Origin: Planctomycetaceae bacterium
Lineage (GTDB): Bacteria > Planctomycetota > Planctomycetia > Planctomycetales > Planctomycetaceae
DNA length: 64,000 nt
NCBI GenBank assembly: GCA_017795105.1
Contig: CP051247.1
Location: 1 to 64,000 of the forward strand
Reading direction: 5' to 3'
This document shows, one piece after another, positions 9,730-18,859 of the stretch. A program made the translations under genes and the position numbers. The first letter of the stretch is position 1, and the number at the start of each line of letters is the position of its first letter. The notes below the pieces were generated by a model. The model ran no database searches, was not told where the DNA came from, and was given only the letters and a program-made list of their open reading frames with translations.

Positions 9730-11115
9730 ATGGAGTTTCACGCCCCTACCTCATCTTCCCACCCTCCGGGAGCATCCTTGCTCTCACGACGTCGAACGTT
9801 GCAGGCGATCGGTGCCGGTCTTGCTGCTTTTTGTTCTCCGCTGACCGCGCTCGAATCCCGGGTTCAGGCCGCCGTCCGCTCCGGCAGTGCCAAACGCGTC
9901 ATCATGATCTTCAACTGCGGCGCTCCCAGTCACATTGACCTCTGGGATCCGAAGCCCTTTGCCGATTCGACGGTCAAAGGCGAATTTCAGCCGATTGAGA
10001 CCAGTGTGCCGGGCATTCAAATCAGCGAATTACTGCCCGAGATGGCAAAGCGGATGGACAAACTGGCCATCGTGCGGAGTGTGCATCACAAGCATTCGGC
10101 CCACAACTCCGGAATGTACTGGTCGATCGCGGGCCGCCCGTACAAACAGGATTCGACGCTCATCAATCCCAGTCCGGCTGATCTTCCCGGCTTCGGAACG
10201 TTGATCGGCTGGCTCGCCCAGCGGGATGGCTACAGCAAAGCGGTGCCGCCATATGTCATCACTCCGAAACCGCACTGCGACAGTTTCGTTTATCTCACGC
10301 CGGGGCAATTCGGCGGGTGCCTGGGAATCAAGTACGATCCGTTCGTGGTCAACGAGGATCCCAATTCCAGCAAGTTCAAAGTCCGCGACCTGGCATTGTC
10401 GTCCGACATGACACACGACCGTTTCGAAAGGCGACTCGACTTTCTCAAGCAGATTGGCTCGCTGAATGAGCCGATCCATTCCCCCACCGCAACCGAGATG
10501 GATACGTTTCGTGCAGAAGCGTCCCGCGTGATCACGTCGGGCGAGGCGGAACAGGCCTTCGATCTGTCACAGGAGCCGGATGAAGTCCGTGACCGATACG
10601 GCCGCCATAGTTGGGGGCAGTCGCATCTGCTGGCGAGACGTCTTGTCGAATCGGGAACGAAGTTTGTTTCCACCGTCAACGGGCCGAGCATTACCTGGGA
10701 CACGCATAAGGACAACTTCAACGGTCTGAAGAACCGTCTCGTACCTCCGATGGAAAAGGCTTACGCGGCTCTGCTGGACGACCTTGAGGAGCGGGGCCTG
10801 CTTGATGAAACGCTGGTGATCTGGATGGGAGACTTCGGTCGCACACCGAAGATCAACAAGGATGGCGGGCGCGATCACTGGCCCGGCTGCTATTCGGTCG
10901 TTCTGGCCGGCGGCGGAGTTCGCGGGGGACAGGTCATCGGCTCGTCGGACAAGATCGGAGCCGCCCCGGAATCTCGTCCGGTGACGCCAGGAGATCTTCA
11001 TGCCACCGTTTATCGGGCCCTGGGATACGACCCGGCTGCAATCACGTTTCAGTCGTCCGACGGTCGTCCTATCCCGCTCACAGAGGGGACGCCGATTCCC
11101 GAGCTGCTCGCCTGA
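9730..11115 (+). CDS. DUF1501 domain protein (Tat-type signal)
   Basis: 461 residues from ATG 9730; a TTG at 9718 is in frame but less likely. The N-terminus has SRRRTLQAIGAGLAAFCSPL, a twin-arginine-like export signal. The body carries DUF1501 landmarks: FNCGAPSHIDLWDPKP, PGIQISELLPEMAKRMDKLAIVRSVHH, the RYGRHSWGQSHLLARRLVE segment, and the C-terminal WMGDFGRTPKINKDGGRDHWPGC. The fold is related to the sulfatase/alkaline phosphatase superfamily; biochemical activity is not established. DUF1501 genes usually sit directly behind a DUF1549/DUF1553 gene; this one has no such partner within the visible neighbours, unlike the two at 54620 and 59435. Confidence 0.93.
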   Translation: MEFHAPTSSSHPPGASLLSRRRTLQAIGAGLAAFCSPLTALESRVQAAVRSGSAKRVIMIFNCGAPSHIDLWDPKPFADSTVKGEFQPIETSVPGIQISELLPEMAKRMDKLAIVRSVHHKHSAHNSGMYWSIAGRPYKQDSTLINPSPADLPGFGTLIGWLAQRDGYSKAVPPYVITPKPHCDSFVYLTPGQFGGCLGIKYDPFVVNEDPNSSKFKVRDLALSSDMTHDRFERRLDFLKQIGSLNEPIHSPTATEMDTFRAEASRVITSGEAEQAFDLSQEPDEVRDRYGRHSWGQSHLLARRLVESGTKFVSTVNGPSITWDTHKDNFNGLKNRLVPPMEKAYAALLDDLEERGLLDETLVIWMGDFGRTPKINKDGGRDHWPGCYSVVLAGGGVRGGQVIGSSDKIGAAPESRPVTPGDLHATVYRALGYDPAAITFQSSDGRPIPLTEGTPIPELLA

Positions 11116-11141
11116 GAGAGACGAAACGAGACTCAACTTTG

Positions 11142-11180
11142 GGGCTGGTGACGTTCTCAAGTCGCCAGCCCTCTTTGTTT
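11142..11180 (+). terminator. Intrinsic terminator after the lone DUF1501 gene
   Basis: GGGCTGGTGAC (11142-11152) pairs with GTCGCCAGCCC (11161-11171) apart from one G-T wobble, with an 8-base loop, followed by a T-rich TCTTTGTTT. It lies 26 bases after the stop codon. Confidence 0.75.
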
Positions 11181-11302
11181 GCGCTCGTCAAATTCGTCTC
11201 GCTTCTCGCCGTGACCTCTGACTGTCTTCAAATCTGTGTTCGTGATTCGATATTCTTAGAGGGGTTAAGCGAACAACTTCTCGACTTCTCTGTGAGTATG
11301 CG

Positions 11303-13237
11303 ATGGCGATTCTGAATCAACTTTCGACTGTTGTCTTCGTTCTGATGTTCTCCTGTAACCTCGCGTGGAGCCAGCCTGAAGCTGAGGAAACGATCAGCGG
11401 GTTTCACGAGTTTAATCGTGGACAGGGAAGCGGAGACGCGGAGAACTGGATTCAGGCGATCCGCGTAACTCATCCCGAACCGCGGTCGGATGTGTCGGGC
11501 ATGGTCACCGTTACCTTCCACGCGAGGGGCATGGACCAGGCGACAGCGTATTGCTGGAAGCAGGACGCTTCGGGGGAATCAGAAGGTTGGGGCCGTGACG
11601 AGAATCTCACGTCGAACGGGATCTCCCTCGACCGTCGCGGTAATGGTTCGTTTCGCTTCAATGCCGATGAATTCCCGCACGGGCCGATGATGGTCCGCAT
11701 TTATGCTCGGAACAGCGACGGGCAGAAAGACATCTATGAACTTCAGCTGTTCAACTCCAGTGGGGTGGTGTGGAAGCACGGAATTCCTGACGAGGTTCCG
11801 GCTGGTGCGAAGGGGCTGAAAGTCGCATTTGAGGATGACTTCGACGAACCGCTATCGGTCTCTAATGATGGAAGAGGTGCCCGGTATCATGCTCACAAGC
11901 CGGGAGGCGGGGATTTCAGTGGATGGCAATTCTCGGATGTGCTCGGCGACGGCAAACCTTTCGAACAGCGAGGGAGCTTTTTGAAGATCGCCGCCCGGAA
12001 AGACCGGGAATCGCCGGAGGGGCGAAGCGGACTGATTGCCTCGATCGACGCCGACTATCGTGGCATCTGGGCTAAGGCTCCGTGTTACTTCGAGTGTCGT
12101 TTCACGGCTCAGTCAGCGATCGGCACCTGGCCGGCATTCTGGACGCTCGCATTCGGAGACGACAACCAGTCGGACGAGCTCGATATCATCGAGGCCTACG
12201 GCGGCAGAGGCAAAGGAAACCCGAATCATCCGGGCTATTCGATCGTTTCGCACTTCTGGAATCAGAAAGATGCGAATGGCAATAAGAAGAAAGCGTTCTC
12301 GACTCGCCCCGACATCATGTCGACGGGCAGCCAGTCCTACTGGTCAACCACGTTCCACACCTATGGCGTGTCTATCGGACTGGACGAGACGATCTACTAC
12401 TTCGACGACATCGAGGTTTTTCGTCACCCGAGTGGAGAGATTTCCGCAACGCAGCCACATTGCTTTCTGGTCAATCTCGCCATCGGCGGCCTCAGCGGCT
12501 GGCCGATCGATCTACGACGCTATGGGAACGGTTCGGATATGTGGATTGACTACGTTCGCGTCTTCGCCGAGGAACCGCTCGGTCCGGACTACCTTCCCAA
12601 TCTGGGGCCAGAACCGGAACTTCTCAGCGGGGGGATCGCCCTCAATTTCTGCCCGAGCGATAACGCAGCGGCTCGACTTCGTTCCGATCTGACTGCGGGA
12701 GTGGAAGCGGTCTCCCAGCGAAACTGGAACAATCTGGCCGGACCGCACGGCGAGAGCAGTACCCTCGTCGATGCTTCAGGGGCGACAGTCGACAGGGCGA
12801 AGGTGAAATGGGCCGTGCCGAAGAACGATCAGGCGTGGCGATCGCGAACGGCGAGTCCCTGGGGATTCAAGCACGGGGATCTTGCTTTGCAGTCCGGCTA
12901 CATTCAGCTTGGCGGAGAAGTGACCGTCACGGACATTCCCTATGAGCAGTACGATGTTTACGTCTACGCCGGAGCAGGGGACCAATCGGGCGCGGGGAAA
13001 ATAGAGCTGACCAACGGGGATGGCGAAGTCGAAGAACGTTTCTACAGGATTGGTTGGACCGATGGGCGATTCAAGATCTCGTCGGCAGCGACAGAAAGCG
13101 ATCCACAGCGAGAGGGGAACGTCGTTGTCTTTCGGCAGTTGAAAAGCCGCAAGTTCACGATTGACTGGCAGGGAGATCTCGAAGGGGGCTGGACCGGAGT
13201 TACGGGAGTACAAATTGTGAGAGTCGACTCTGAATGA
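11303..13237 (+). CDS. Secreted GH16 family glycoside hydrolase
   Basis: 644 residues. A signal peptide is visible (about residues 1-24, ending near SCNLAWSQ). Residues about 50-155 look like an Ig-like/fibronectin-like module. The GH16 beta-jellyroll catalytic domain spans about 170-430 and has the family signature ELDIIE at E292-L-D294-I-I-E297, the expected nucleophile, helper Asp and acid/base. GH16 enzymes cut beta-1,3/1,4 glucans or galactans such as laminarin, agar or carrageenan; the exact substrate cannot be told from the motif. The C-terminal about 200 residues (ALNFCPSDNAAARL onward, ending GGWTGVTGVQIV) resemble an accessory module recurrent in planctomycete secreted proteins. The Shine-Dalgarno is weak. 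Single-gene unit, preceded by a terminator. Confidence 0.9.
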   Translation: MAILNQLSTVVFVLMFSCNLAWSQPEAEETISGFHEFNRGQGSGDAENWIQAIRVTHPEPRSDVSGMVTVTFHARGMDQATAYCWKQDASGESEGWGRDENLTSNGISLDRRGNGSFRFNADEFPHGPMMVRIYARNSDGQKDIYELQLFNSSGVVWKHGIPDEVPAGAKGLKVAFEDDFDEPLSVSNDGRGARYHAHKPGGGDFSGWQFSDVLGDGKPFEQRGSFLKIAARKDRESPEGRSGLIASIDADYRGIWAKAPCYFECRFTAQSAIGTWPAFWTLAFGDDNQSDELDIIEAYGGRGKGNPNHPGYSIVSHFWNQKDANGNKKKAFSTRPDIMSTGSQSYWSTTFHTYGVSIGLDETIYYFDDIEVFRHPSGEISATQPHCFLVNLAIGGLSGWPIDLRRYGNGSDMWIDYVRVFAEEPLGPDYLPNLGPEPELLSGGIALNFCPSDNAAARLRSDLTAGVEAVSQRNWNNLAGPHGESSTLVDASGATVDRAKVKWAVPKNDQAWRSRTASPWGFKHGDLALQSGYIQLGGEVTVTDIPYEQYDVYVYAGAGDQSGAGKIELTNGDGEVEERFYRIGWTDGRFKISSAATESDPQREGNVVVFRQLKSRKFTIDWQGDLEGGWTGVTGVQIVRVDSE

Positions 13238-13370
13238 CGAAAAACCGTCCATCAGAAAGAGTTTTCTCGCCGTATGATCTTCGTCCTGCGAAGTACGGTA
13301 AGAAGCGGACGGCGTAGTCGCTGAGACGCCAAAGGGGAAGGGATTCACAGCAAATTCAAATTCTTTACTC

Positions 13371-13399
13371 TTGTATTGCTGGACTCCCTCTCGCATAAT
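13371..13399 (+). promoter_or_regulatory. Candidate sigma-70-type promoter
   Basis: TTGTAT (13371-13376), 17-base spacer, CATAAT (13394-13399). It lies 34 bases upstream of the likely ATG of the Cys/His-rich protein and would overlap the alternative TTG start at 13376, which is one reason to prefer the later start. Confidence 0.4.
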
Positions 13400-13432
13400 T
13401 CCCTGAGCGACTGGTCGGACGCTGAAGAGTCA

Positions 13433-13840
13433 ATGTGTGATATTATGCGCCCCAGGTACCGATCAATTCTGGTAATTCTGCTCACCGCCGGGATTCTTTC
13501 CCTATGGACGGGCGGAAATGCGTGGCACGCCCTGTCGTGTTGCCAGCATCACCAGGCAGAATCGGCGGCTGCCGAGCCATGCGGACACTCCTGCTGTCAT
13601 CACACCGCTTCTGAAGCTTCCGACCCGCAGCCTGAAGAAGCCCCGCTTCCGCTCAATCACGATCATGACGCCTGTCCGATTTGCCAGTGGTACATGCACC
13701 ATCAGGCGTCGATCGTTCTGGCTGTTGAACTTCAGTCAAACGGGGTCGTCTGTACTCAGCTGGAAGCAACGCTTCAGCCCATTCTTGATTCCACGCTGGT
13801 TCGCTATTGCCAGCCCAGGGCTCCACCGCGACTTGGATAG
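13433..13840 (+). CDS. Small exported Cys/His-rich protein, possible metal binder
   Basis: 135 residues from ATG 13433, with AAGAG just upstream; ATG 13445 is also possible. After a short basic start comes a hydrophobic segment (ILVILLTAGILSLWTGG), so export or membrane anchoring is likely. The mature part is rich in Cys and His: SCCQHHQAE, CGHSCCHH, NHDHDACPICQWYMHHQ. This pattern resembles DUF2946-like proteins that often stand beside heavy-metal efflux genes, suggesting Cu/Zn/Ni binding, but no efflux pump is visible downstream here. Function is an inference from composition; the family assignment is tentative. Confidence 0.7.
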   Translation: MCDIMRPRYRSILVILLTAGILSLWTGGNAWHALSCCQHHQAESAAAEPCGHSCCHHTASEASDPQPEEAPLPLNHDHDACPICQWYMHHQASIVLAVELQSNGVVCTQLEATLQPILDSTLVRYCQPRAPPRLG

Positions 13841-14352
13841 TTCCCCAATCTCGCTTCTCTCGGCGTGCGCATGTTCGCTGCGCCTCTGTTCGGCCGGAAT
13901 GTTCCGGCAATAGAACGGTCTGGTGCTCGCGACGTTCCGCACATCGCTGGTCGAAGGGGAACGTCTTTGCCCCAAGGCGTATCGCGTGTCTGTTGCTCTT
14001 GCTCCCTCGGCGGAGCCGGTGTGTGACGCGCGTCAGATCGCAGCCCTAGTCATACCCGGAAAAGAGCAGAGCGTAGACAGATTGAGTCGTTTCGCGGCGC
14101 GCGATTCCTTATCGAACCCGACCAGTCCGAACGGATTGCGCGTTCGCGATAACGACTCGATCCCCTCATACGCTGGCCTCGTCAATGATGGCCCGTGCGC
14201 TTTCCGCCAGGCTAGAGTCGCGATGATCGCTAAGTACAGCCAAGGCATCGCTGATGAGCGTTGCCGAACCCGATGATTCAACCTTTGGAATGAAGCCTTT
14301 TGAAAGGCTTCGAGGGCGAAACGATCATGGGGGGAGTCCAGGAGGTGTCCAT
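13841..14352. other. 512-bp intergenic region before the DUF58 operon
   Basis: No convincing gene: the short open frames here lack domain, Shine-Dalgarno or plausible composition. Two perfect palindromes stand out: GCCGGAA-TG-TTCCGGC (13893-13908), which may be part of a terminator or operator for the Cys/His-rich gene, and the 20-bp palindrome at 14292-14311 listed separately. The operon promoter should lie in this stretch but no clear -35/-10 was identified. Confidence 0.4.
14292..14311. promoter_or_regulatory. Perfect 20-bp palindrome upstream of the DUF58 operon
   Basis: Arms GAAGCCTTT (14292-14300) and AAAGGCTTC (14303-14311) with a TG centre, ending 41 bases before the DUF58 start codon. 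It has no T-tract, and its tight 2-base centre fits a dimeric repressor site better than a terminator. Binding protein unknown. Confidence 0.5.
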
Positions 14353-15402
14353 ATGGCGACGGCTGCTCGTGAAGGAAAGCTGATTGCGCGGTTTGACCGC
14401 GTGTTGAATTACGACTTTTGCCCCTGGGCGAATCGCTGGGTCTATTGGATGAAGCATCCCCTGGTGGGGATGGCTGTTGTCGGACTGACCGCAGGGACCT
14501 GTGCCGTATTTGTTTCACCGCAAGCCTGGCTGCTGGCCTTTGGCCTGCTTCTGGTCGCGGTCATTGGGCTTGCCTGGCCGCTAATCAGCATCTGGTCCGT
14601 TCAGGCCGAGGTTCATTTCGAGAAAGCCTGGACGGAGGAAGGAGCCGAGCTTCCCATTCGGGTCATTCTGAAGAATCGGCTGCCGATTCCGATGTGGGGG
14701 CTGTCCTTGTCGAGTCAGGAAGTCGACAACGAGTTGCTGGTCTCCTTCGCTCGTGTGCCTGGGTGGAAAACGACCGAGTACACCTGGCAGTTCACGCCGC
14801 GACTACGCGGTCGATTTCCGTCAGAACCGCTGCAACTGGAGACCGGCTTCCCATTCGGAGTCTGGGCCGCCCGCAAGCCGGCGGACGTGACCGGAGAGAT
14901 GCTCGTCCTTCCTCGACCGGTCAACGTCGATGCCATTCCGGAACTCGATTCGCGTGGCGGAACCGACGAAGTCTATTCGGAGCATCGGACGGGGGATTCC
15001 GGAGATGTCACCGGCACGCGCCCGTTTCGCGAAGGGGACTCTCTGAGACGAGTTCATTGGGCAATGACGGCCCGACTGGGAAAGCTGATCTGCACCGAAA
15101 GACAGGCTGCCATTCACGCATCGGTGACATGTGCGGTCGATCTGACCGCCGAGCATCATTCCGGGCAGGGGCCAGACTCCTCGCTGGAGTGGAGCATCCG
15201 CGTCTTTGCCGGAATCTGTCAGGAGCTTTTGGAGCAGGGAATCTGTGTCCATGTCCAGATCGGACCTGGCCAAATGCGACTGCAACCGGGACGAGCCGGA
15301 ATGCGAACTCTGTTGATTGCCCTGGCACGTGTCCCGCGAGGCGGATACGGACAGGATTCCCGGAGTGGGGGACGATCAAGAGCGGATATCGTCGGAGGAT
15401 AA
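14353..15402 (+). CDS. DUF58 domain protein
   Basis: 349 residues. ATG 14353 is chosen because GGAGG (14341-14345) stands 7 bases upstream; the open frame extends back to 14254 without such a site. Two adjacent membrane segments occur near residues 30-80 (MAVVGLTAGTCAVFVS and LLAFGLLLVAVIGLAW), followed by a soluble part with the DUF58 core TRPFREGDSLRRVHWAMTAR. DUF58 proteins regularly accompany MoxR ATPases and transglutaminase-like membrane proteins, as here, and are thought to act with the ATPase at the envelope, possibly through a vWA-like fold. First gene of a five-gene set. Confidence 0.9.
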   Translation: MATAAREGKLIARFDRVLNYDFCPWANRWVYWMKHPLVGMAVVGLTAGTCAVFVSPQAWLLAFGLLLVAVIGLAWPLISIWSVQAEVHFEKAWTEEGAELPIRVILKNRLPIPMWGLSLSSQEVDNELLVSFARVPGWKTTEYTWQFTPRLRGRFPSEPLQLETGFPFGVWAARKPADVTGEMLVLPRPVNVDAIPELDSRGGTDEVYSEHRTGDSGDVTGTRPFREGDSLRRVHWAMTARLGKLICTERQAAIHASVTCAVDLTAEHHSGQGPDSSLEWSIRVFAGICQELLEQGICVHVQIGPGQMRLQPGRAGMRTLLIALARVPRGGYGQDSRSGGRSRADIVGG

Positions 15403-15515
15403 CGAGACCGACGCTGTCGAACCTGTGATCGCGAGTGGGATAAGCGGAAGCGTGATTCTTCGAAACCGTGCGGAGATTCAGAATGGGTTCTGCACCTCGT
15501 GGAGAAAGGCCTGTT

Positions 15516-17876
15516 ATGCGGCCTCCTGAGAAGTCGACAGTGGTGCTTCACCCTGGCTACTGGCTTGCATGCGGGCTGGTCGTGATCGCTCATCTGGCGA
15601 CTGAGATCGTGATTGGGGAATCGAGTGGCCAGATTCTGCCGATCGTCGGGAAGTTCTTTGCGATCGCAATTCCGTTCGGCGTGTTCTGTTGGCTCTCCGT
15701 TCGCAACAGGTGGTCGGCGAATGCGGTCACAACCTTGCTCGCATTGATGGCGATGGGGCTTCCGCTCGTCGTCGAACCGGTCTGGCGATGGGTTTTCCAG
15801 AATGGTCACGCGTTCGAGATTCAGCTTCTGATCGGCTTTCGTAACCTTTCGCTGTTAAGTCTCATCTGGGCTCATGCTCCGCGGTTTGAACGGCTCGCCG
15901 TCGTAACCAGCCTGTTTACGGTCCTGTTCTGCGTCACCACTTCTCAGGACCAGAGCATGGGCTGGATCTGCGGGCTATACCTCGTCGGAGGCGTGGCCTG
16001 GCTGTCGACCACATACTGGTCGTTGTTGAAGACGGACCGACTTTCCGGAAACAGCAGCACGGCTCCCTGGCAGATGATCGCCGCCGCCACGGTGCTGCTC
16101 GTCGGCGTCATTCTGACGATTGCCTTGCCTGCGTCCGTGAGGTTGCGAATGGTGCAGGGATTCATGCCGAGCTCAGGTGGCACGGGGGAAGCCGATCCTT
16201 TCGCTCGCTCCGGAGTTGGCGATGGCGATGCGGTTGTCGCTGCGACTGAAGAAGCGCTCACATTCGCACCGATTGAGGATGCCCCGTTTCTCGAAGGAGA
16301 CCAGCCGAGTCTATACGACGTCTACCAAGATACCTACAGCCCACCGAAGCCGCCCAAGAAATTTGCGCGAGCGATTTCACTTCCGCCTGAACTCTTCAAA
16401 CAAAATCACCATCGCATGGCGCAGGCGCGAAAGGCCTCGCGATCCTTCTCGCTCGATCGAAAGCAGAAGCAGTCGAAGGAGCATCGTCATCTGGATGACA
16501 CCGAATCGAATGCTCTCCTGCATCTGGTTGGTCCCGTTCCTGCCCATTTACGGCATACGGTGTACGATCTGTTCGATGGATCGGAATGGTATCCCGCTCC
16601 CAGGCGTCCCTTGCATCAACGTGCTCTCGAAGTGGAGTCGGTTGACGGGAAGCCATGGATCACTTGGGCCGATCATCCTCATGCCGTCACGAAGGTTCGA
16701 CGAGAGAGACACGCCTTGAGGGTCTTGAGCGTCGACAACAATCGTATCGTTGCTCCGGCAAATCTGAACGGGGTACACATCGATCGTTGCGACCGCCCCG
16801 ATCTCTTCGAATGGGCCCAGGAGGATGTTCTGGCGATGCGTCGAGAATCGCTGCCGCCAATGACAGTCATCCATGTCAGTTCAACGCTGCTCGACACTCG
16901 GGAACTGATTCAAAACAAGGCGATTCTCGGCTTCGGACGCGAGGAGTACCGCGCGATGCCCGAAGGGCCTGGGATGGACGAGATCCGGGAACTGGCGCAG
17001 AAGTGGACCGTAGACGCCACGTGTGGCTGGGAAAAGGTGGCCGCGATCTGCGAAAACCTGAGGGCCAGCTACGTTCACGATCCTGACATTCGCGTCCCTG
17101 ACGGATGCGAGAATCCCGTGCACTGGTTCCTGACCGAATCACGCCGAGGTCCCGATTATCTCTTTGCCTCCGCGAGTGTCATGCTGTGTCGATCTTTGGG
17201 AATCGCCAGCCGCCCGGTCAGCGGACTCTACGCCGGCCCCGATCAATACGACTACTCAACTCGACAAACTTCTGTGCTTCCCTCGGATGCTCACTGGTGG
17301 GCCGAGGTGTATATCGGCAGTCAATCATGGGTAACGATCGAACCGACTCCCGGCTTTGACGTCCGAACGTTCCCCCGTGGCTTCTTTGCCACGATGGGCA
17401 TCTGGGCGTGGCAGCTGGGACGAACGGCTTTGATTTACTGGCCGATCAGTCTGGCTGCGTGTTGCGTGATCGTTTTGAGCGTCTGGAAGCGAGCCGCGAT
17501 CCTGGCTCGTATGCGGACCTGGTGGTGGGACTGGAAATACGATCGTTCCGAAGCCTCTCCCGGACTTCTGAGAACCATGATGATCGATACCGGAGATTTG
17601 CTTGACACCAAATTGCGGCTGGCGGAAACGCCTCGCCCCGCCTCGCAAACACAGGCCATGTACCTGAAGAAGCTGATGTCCTCGGCACAGTTCGCTGTAG
17701 AAGATCAGCAGCTGTTGACTCGAGCATTCGACTGGGCGGCTTATTCGGAAGCGGACCCGGAACAGCTTGGACTTTCATTTTCTAGACTGCGGCCGATCTG
17801 TCGATCGCTGCTACATGATTCCGGCCCGCTGGTCACCCGACTGCGCGGATCGGTCGAGACAGGACAAACGGTATGA
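15516..17876 (+). CDS. Transglutaminase-like membrane protein (TgpA-like) with catalytic Cys replaced
   Basis: About 786 residues from ATG 15516, which has GGAGAAAGG upstream; GTG 15468 and ATG 15483 are alternatives. The N-terminal about 220 residues are hydrophobic with several membrane passes, then comes a long extracytoplasmic part, a transglutaminase-like core (about 500-615) and a last membrane segment (about 635-655) before a cytoplasmic tail. In the core, the usual G-x-C-x-x-FA reads G-P-D547-Y-L-F-A, so the catalytic cysteine position is Asp. H593 in AHWWAEVY is kept; the third position is Glu (TIE609PTPG). It may therefore be non-catalytic, or use another mechanism. Overlaps the MoxR gene by 4 bases (ATGA). 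Confidence 0.85.
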   Translation: MRPPEKSTVVLHPGYWLACGLVVIAHLATEIVIGESSGQILPIVGKFFAIAIPFGVFCWLSVRNRWSANAVTTLLALMAMGLPLVVEPVWRWVFQNGHAFEIQLLIGFRNLSLLSLIWAHAPRFERLAVVTSLFTVLFCVTTSQDQSMGWICGLYLVGGVAWLSTTYWSLLKTDRLSGNSSTAPWQMIAAATVLLVGVILTIALPASVRLRMVQGFMPSSGGTGEADPFARSGVGDGDAVVAATEEALTFAPIEDAPFLEGDQPSLYDVYQDTYSPPKPPKKFARAISLPPELFKQNHHRMAQARKASRSFSLDRKQKQSKEHRHLDDTESNALLHLVGPVPAHLRHTVYDLFDGSEWYPAPRRPLHQRALEVESVDGKPWITWADHPHAVTKVRRERHALRVLSVDNNRIVAPANLNGVHIDRCDRPDLFEWAQEDVLAMRRESLPPMTVIHVSSTLLDTRELIQNKAILGFGREEYRAMPEGPGMDEIRELAQKWTVDATCGWEKVAAICENLRASYVHDPDIRVPDGCENPVHWFLTESRRGPDYLFASASVMLCRSLGIASRPVSGLYAGPDQYDYSTRQTSVLPSDAHWWAEVYIGSQSWVTIEPTPGFDVRTFPRGFFATMGIWAWQLGRTALIYWPISLAACCVIVLSVWKRAAILARMRTWWWDWKYDRSEASPGLLRTMMIDTGDLLDTKLRLAETPRPASQTQAMYLKKLMSSAQFAVEDQQLLTRAFDWAAYSEADPEQLGLSFSRLRPICRSLLHDSGPLVTRLRGSVETGQTV

Positions 17877-18859
17877 GTACGGCTGAAGTGGAAGCTCCAG
17901 AGTCATCCGCAGGGGAACTTCGTGAGAAATTGACGCGGCTGCGGCAACTTCTCAATCACACGCTCAAAGGCAAGGCGGAAACCATCGAACAGGTTCTGGT
18001 CTGCCTGCTTGCTCAAGGTCACTTGTTGCTGGAAGACCAGCCTGGTCTGGGGAAAACCACCCTTGCCAAAGCGCTGGCCCGGGGGGTGGGGGAGCGGTTC
18101 GCGCGAGTTCAATGCACCCCGGATCTGCTCCCAAGCGATGTCACCGGATTCAGTATCTTCAACCAGAAGAGCCACGAGTTCGAGTTTCGCCAGGGGCCCG
18201 TGTTTGCTGATATTCTGCTCGCCGATGAGATCAATCGCGCGACGCCGAGAACGCAGTCTGCCCTTCTTGAAGCGATGGCCGAACGCCAGGTGACAATCGA
18301 CACCGAGCGATATCCACTCTCACAAAGCTTTTTTGTCATCGCGACACAGAATCCGATTGAGCAGCACGGCACGTATCCATTGCCTGAAGCTCAGCTCGAC
18401 CGGTTTGCAATGAAGCTGAGCATCGGTTACCCGGAAGCCGAGGATGAAGTCGCCATGCTAAGGCATGCCGTCGCAGCGGAAAAGCAACGCGACGATGAGA
18501 TCGAGACAGGCTTCGAGCAGGGCGATCTCCTGCTCCTGCAGAATCTGGTCGCCAGCGTTCCGGTCAGTCGGAATATCCAGGAGTATCTGGTTGCGCTGGG
18601 GCGACTGACTCGGAAGCATTCGCGTATTCATCTCGGCTTAAGTCCACGTGGGTTGATGATCTGGCAGCGGTGTGCCCAGGCCCGCGCCTTTCTGGCGGAA
18701 CGTGAGTTCGTGACTCCGGATGATCTCCAGCACGTGGCGATTCCGGTTCTTACCGTTCGTCTCGGTATCGACGATCTCAATCCCGAACAGGTGATCCAGG
18801 AGATCATCAACGAAGTCCCCGTTCCCGTCGCCCCGAGTCCAGAAGAGGCCCGAAAATGA
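17873..18859 (+). CDS. MoxR-family AAA+ ATPase
   Basis: 328 residues, normal for the family. Walker A is GLGKTTLAKAL (about 59-69), Walker B is ILLADEINRA (about 114-123), followed by TPRTQSALLEAMAERQVT, the sensor-1 region FFVIATQNPIEQHGTYPLPEAQLDRF, and a C-terminal lid with SPRGLMIWQRCAQARA. MoxR ATPases act as chaperone-like remodelers, often with DUF58/vWA partners. Start ATG overlaps the stop of the transglutaminase-like gene, and its own stop overlaps the start of the lipoprotein gene, so translational coupling is likely. Confidence 0.95.
   Translation: MSTAEVEAPESSAGELREKLTRLRQLLNHTLKGKAETIEQVLVCLLAQGHLLLEDQPGLGKTTLAKALARGVGERFARVQCTPDLLPSDVTGFSIFNQKSHEFEFRQGPVFADILLADEINRATPRTQSALLEAMAERQVTIDTERYPLSQSFFVIATQNPIEQHGTYPLPEAQLDRFAMKLSIGYPEAEDEVAMLRHAVAAEKQRDDEIETGFEQGDLLLLQNLVASVPVSRNIQEYLVALGRLTRKHSRIHLGLSPRGLMIWQRCAQARAFLAEREFVTPDDLQHVAIPVLTVRLGIDDLNPEQVIQEIINEVPVPVAPSPEEARK

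Noticed and set aside
13923..14276. 117-residue frame in the gap before the DUF58 operon
   Set aside because: No Shine-Dalgarno, no hydrophobic or domain pattern, and it runs over the region where the operon promoter should be.
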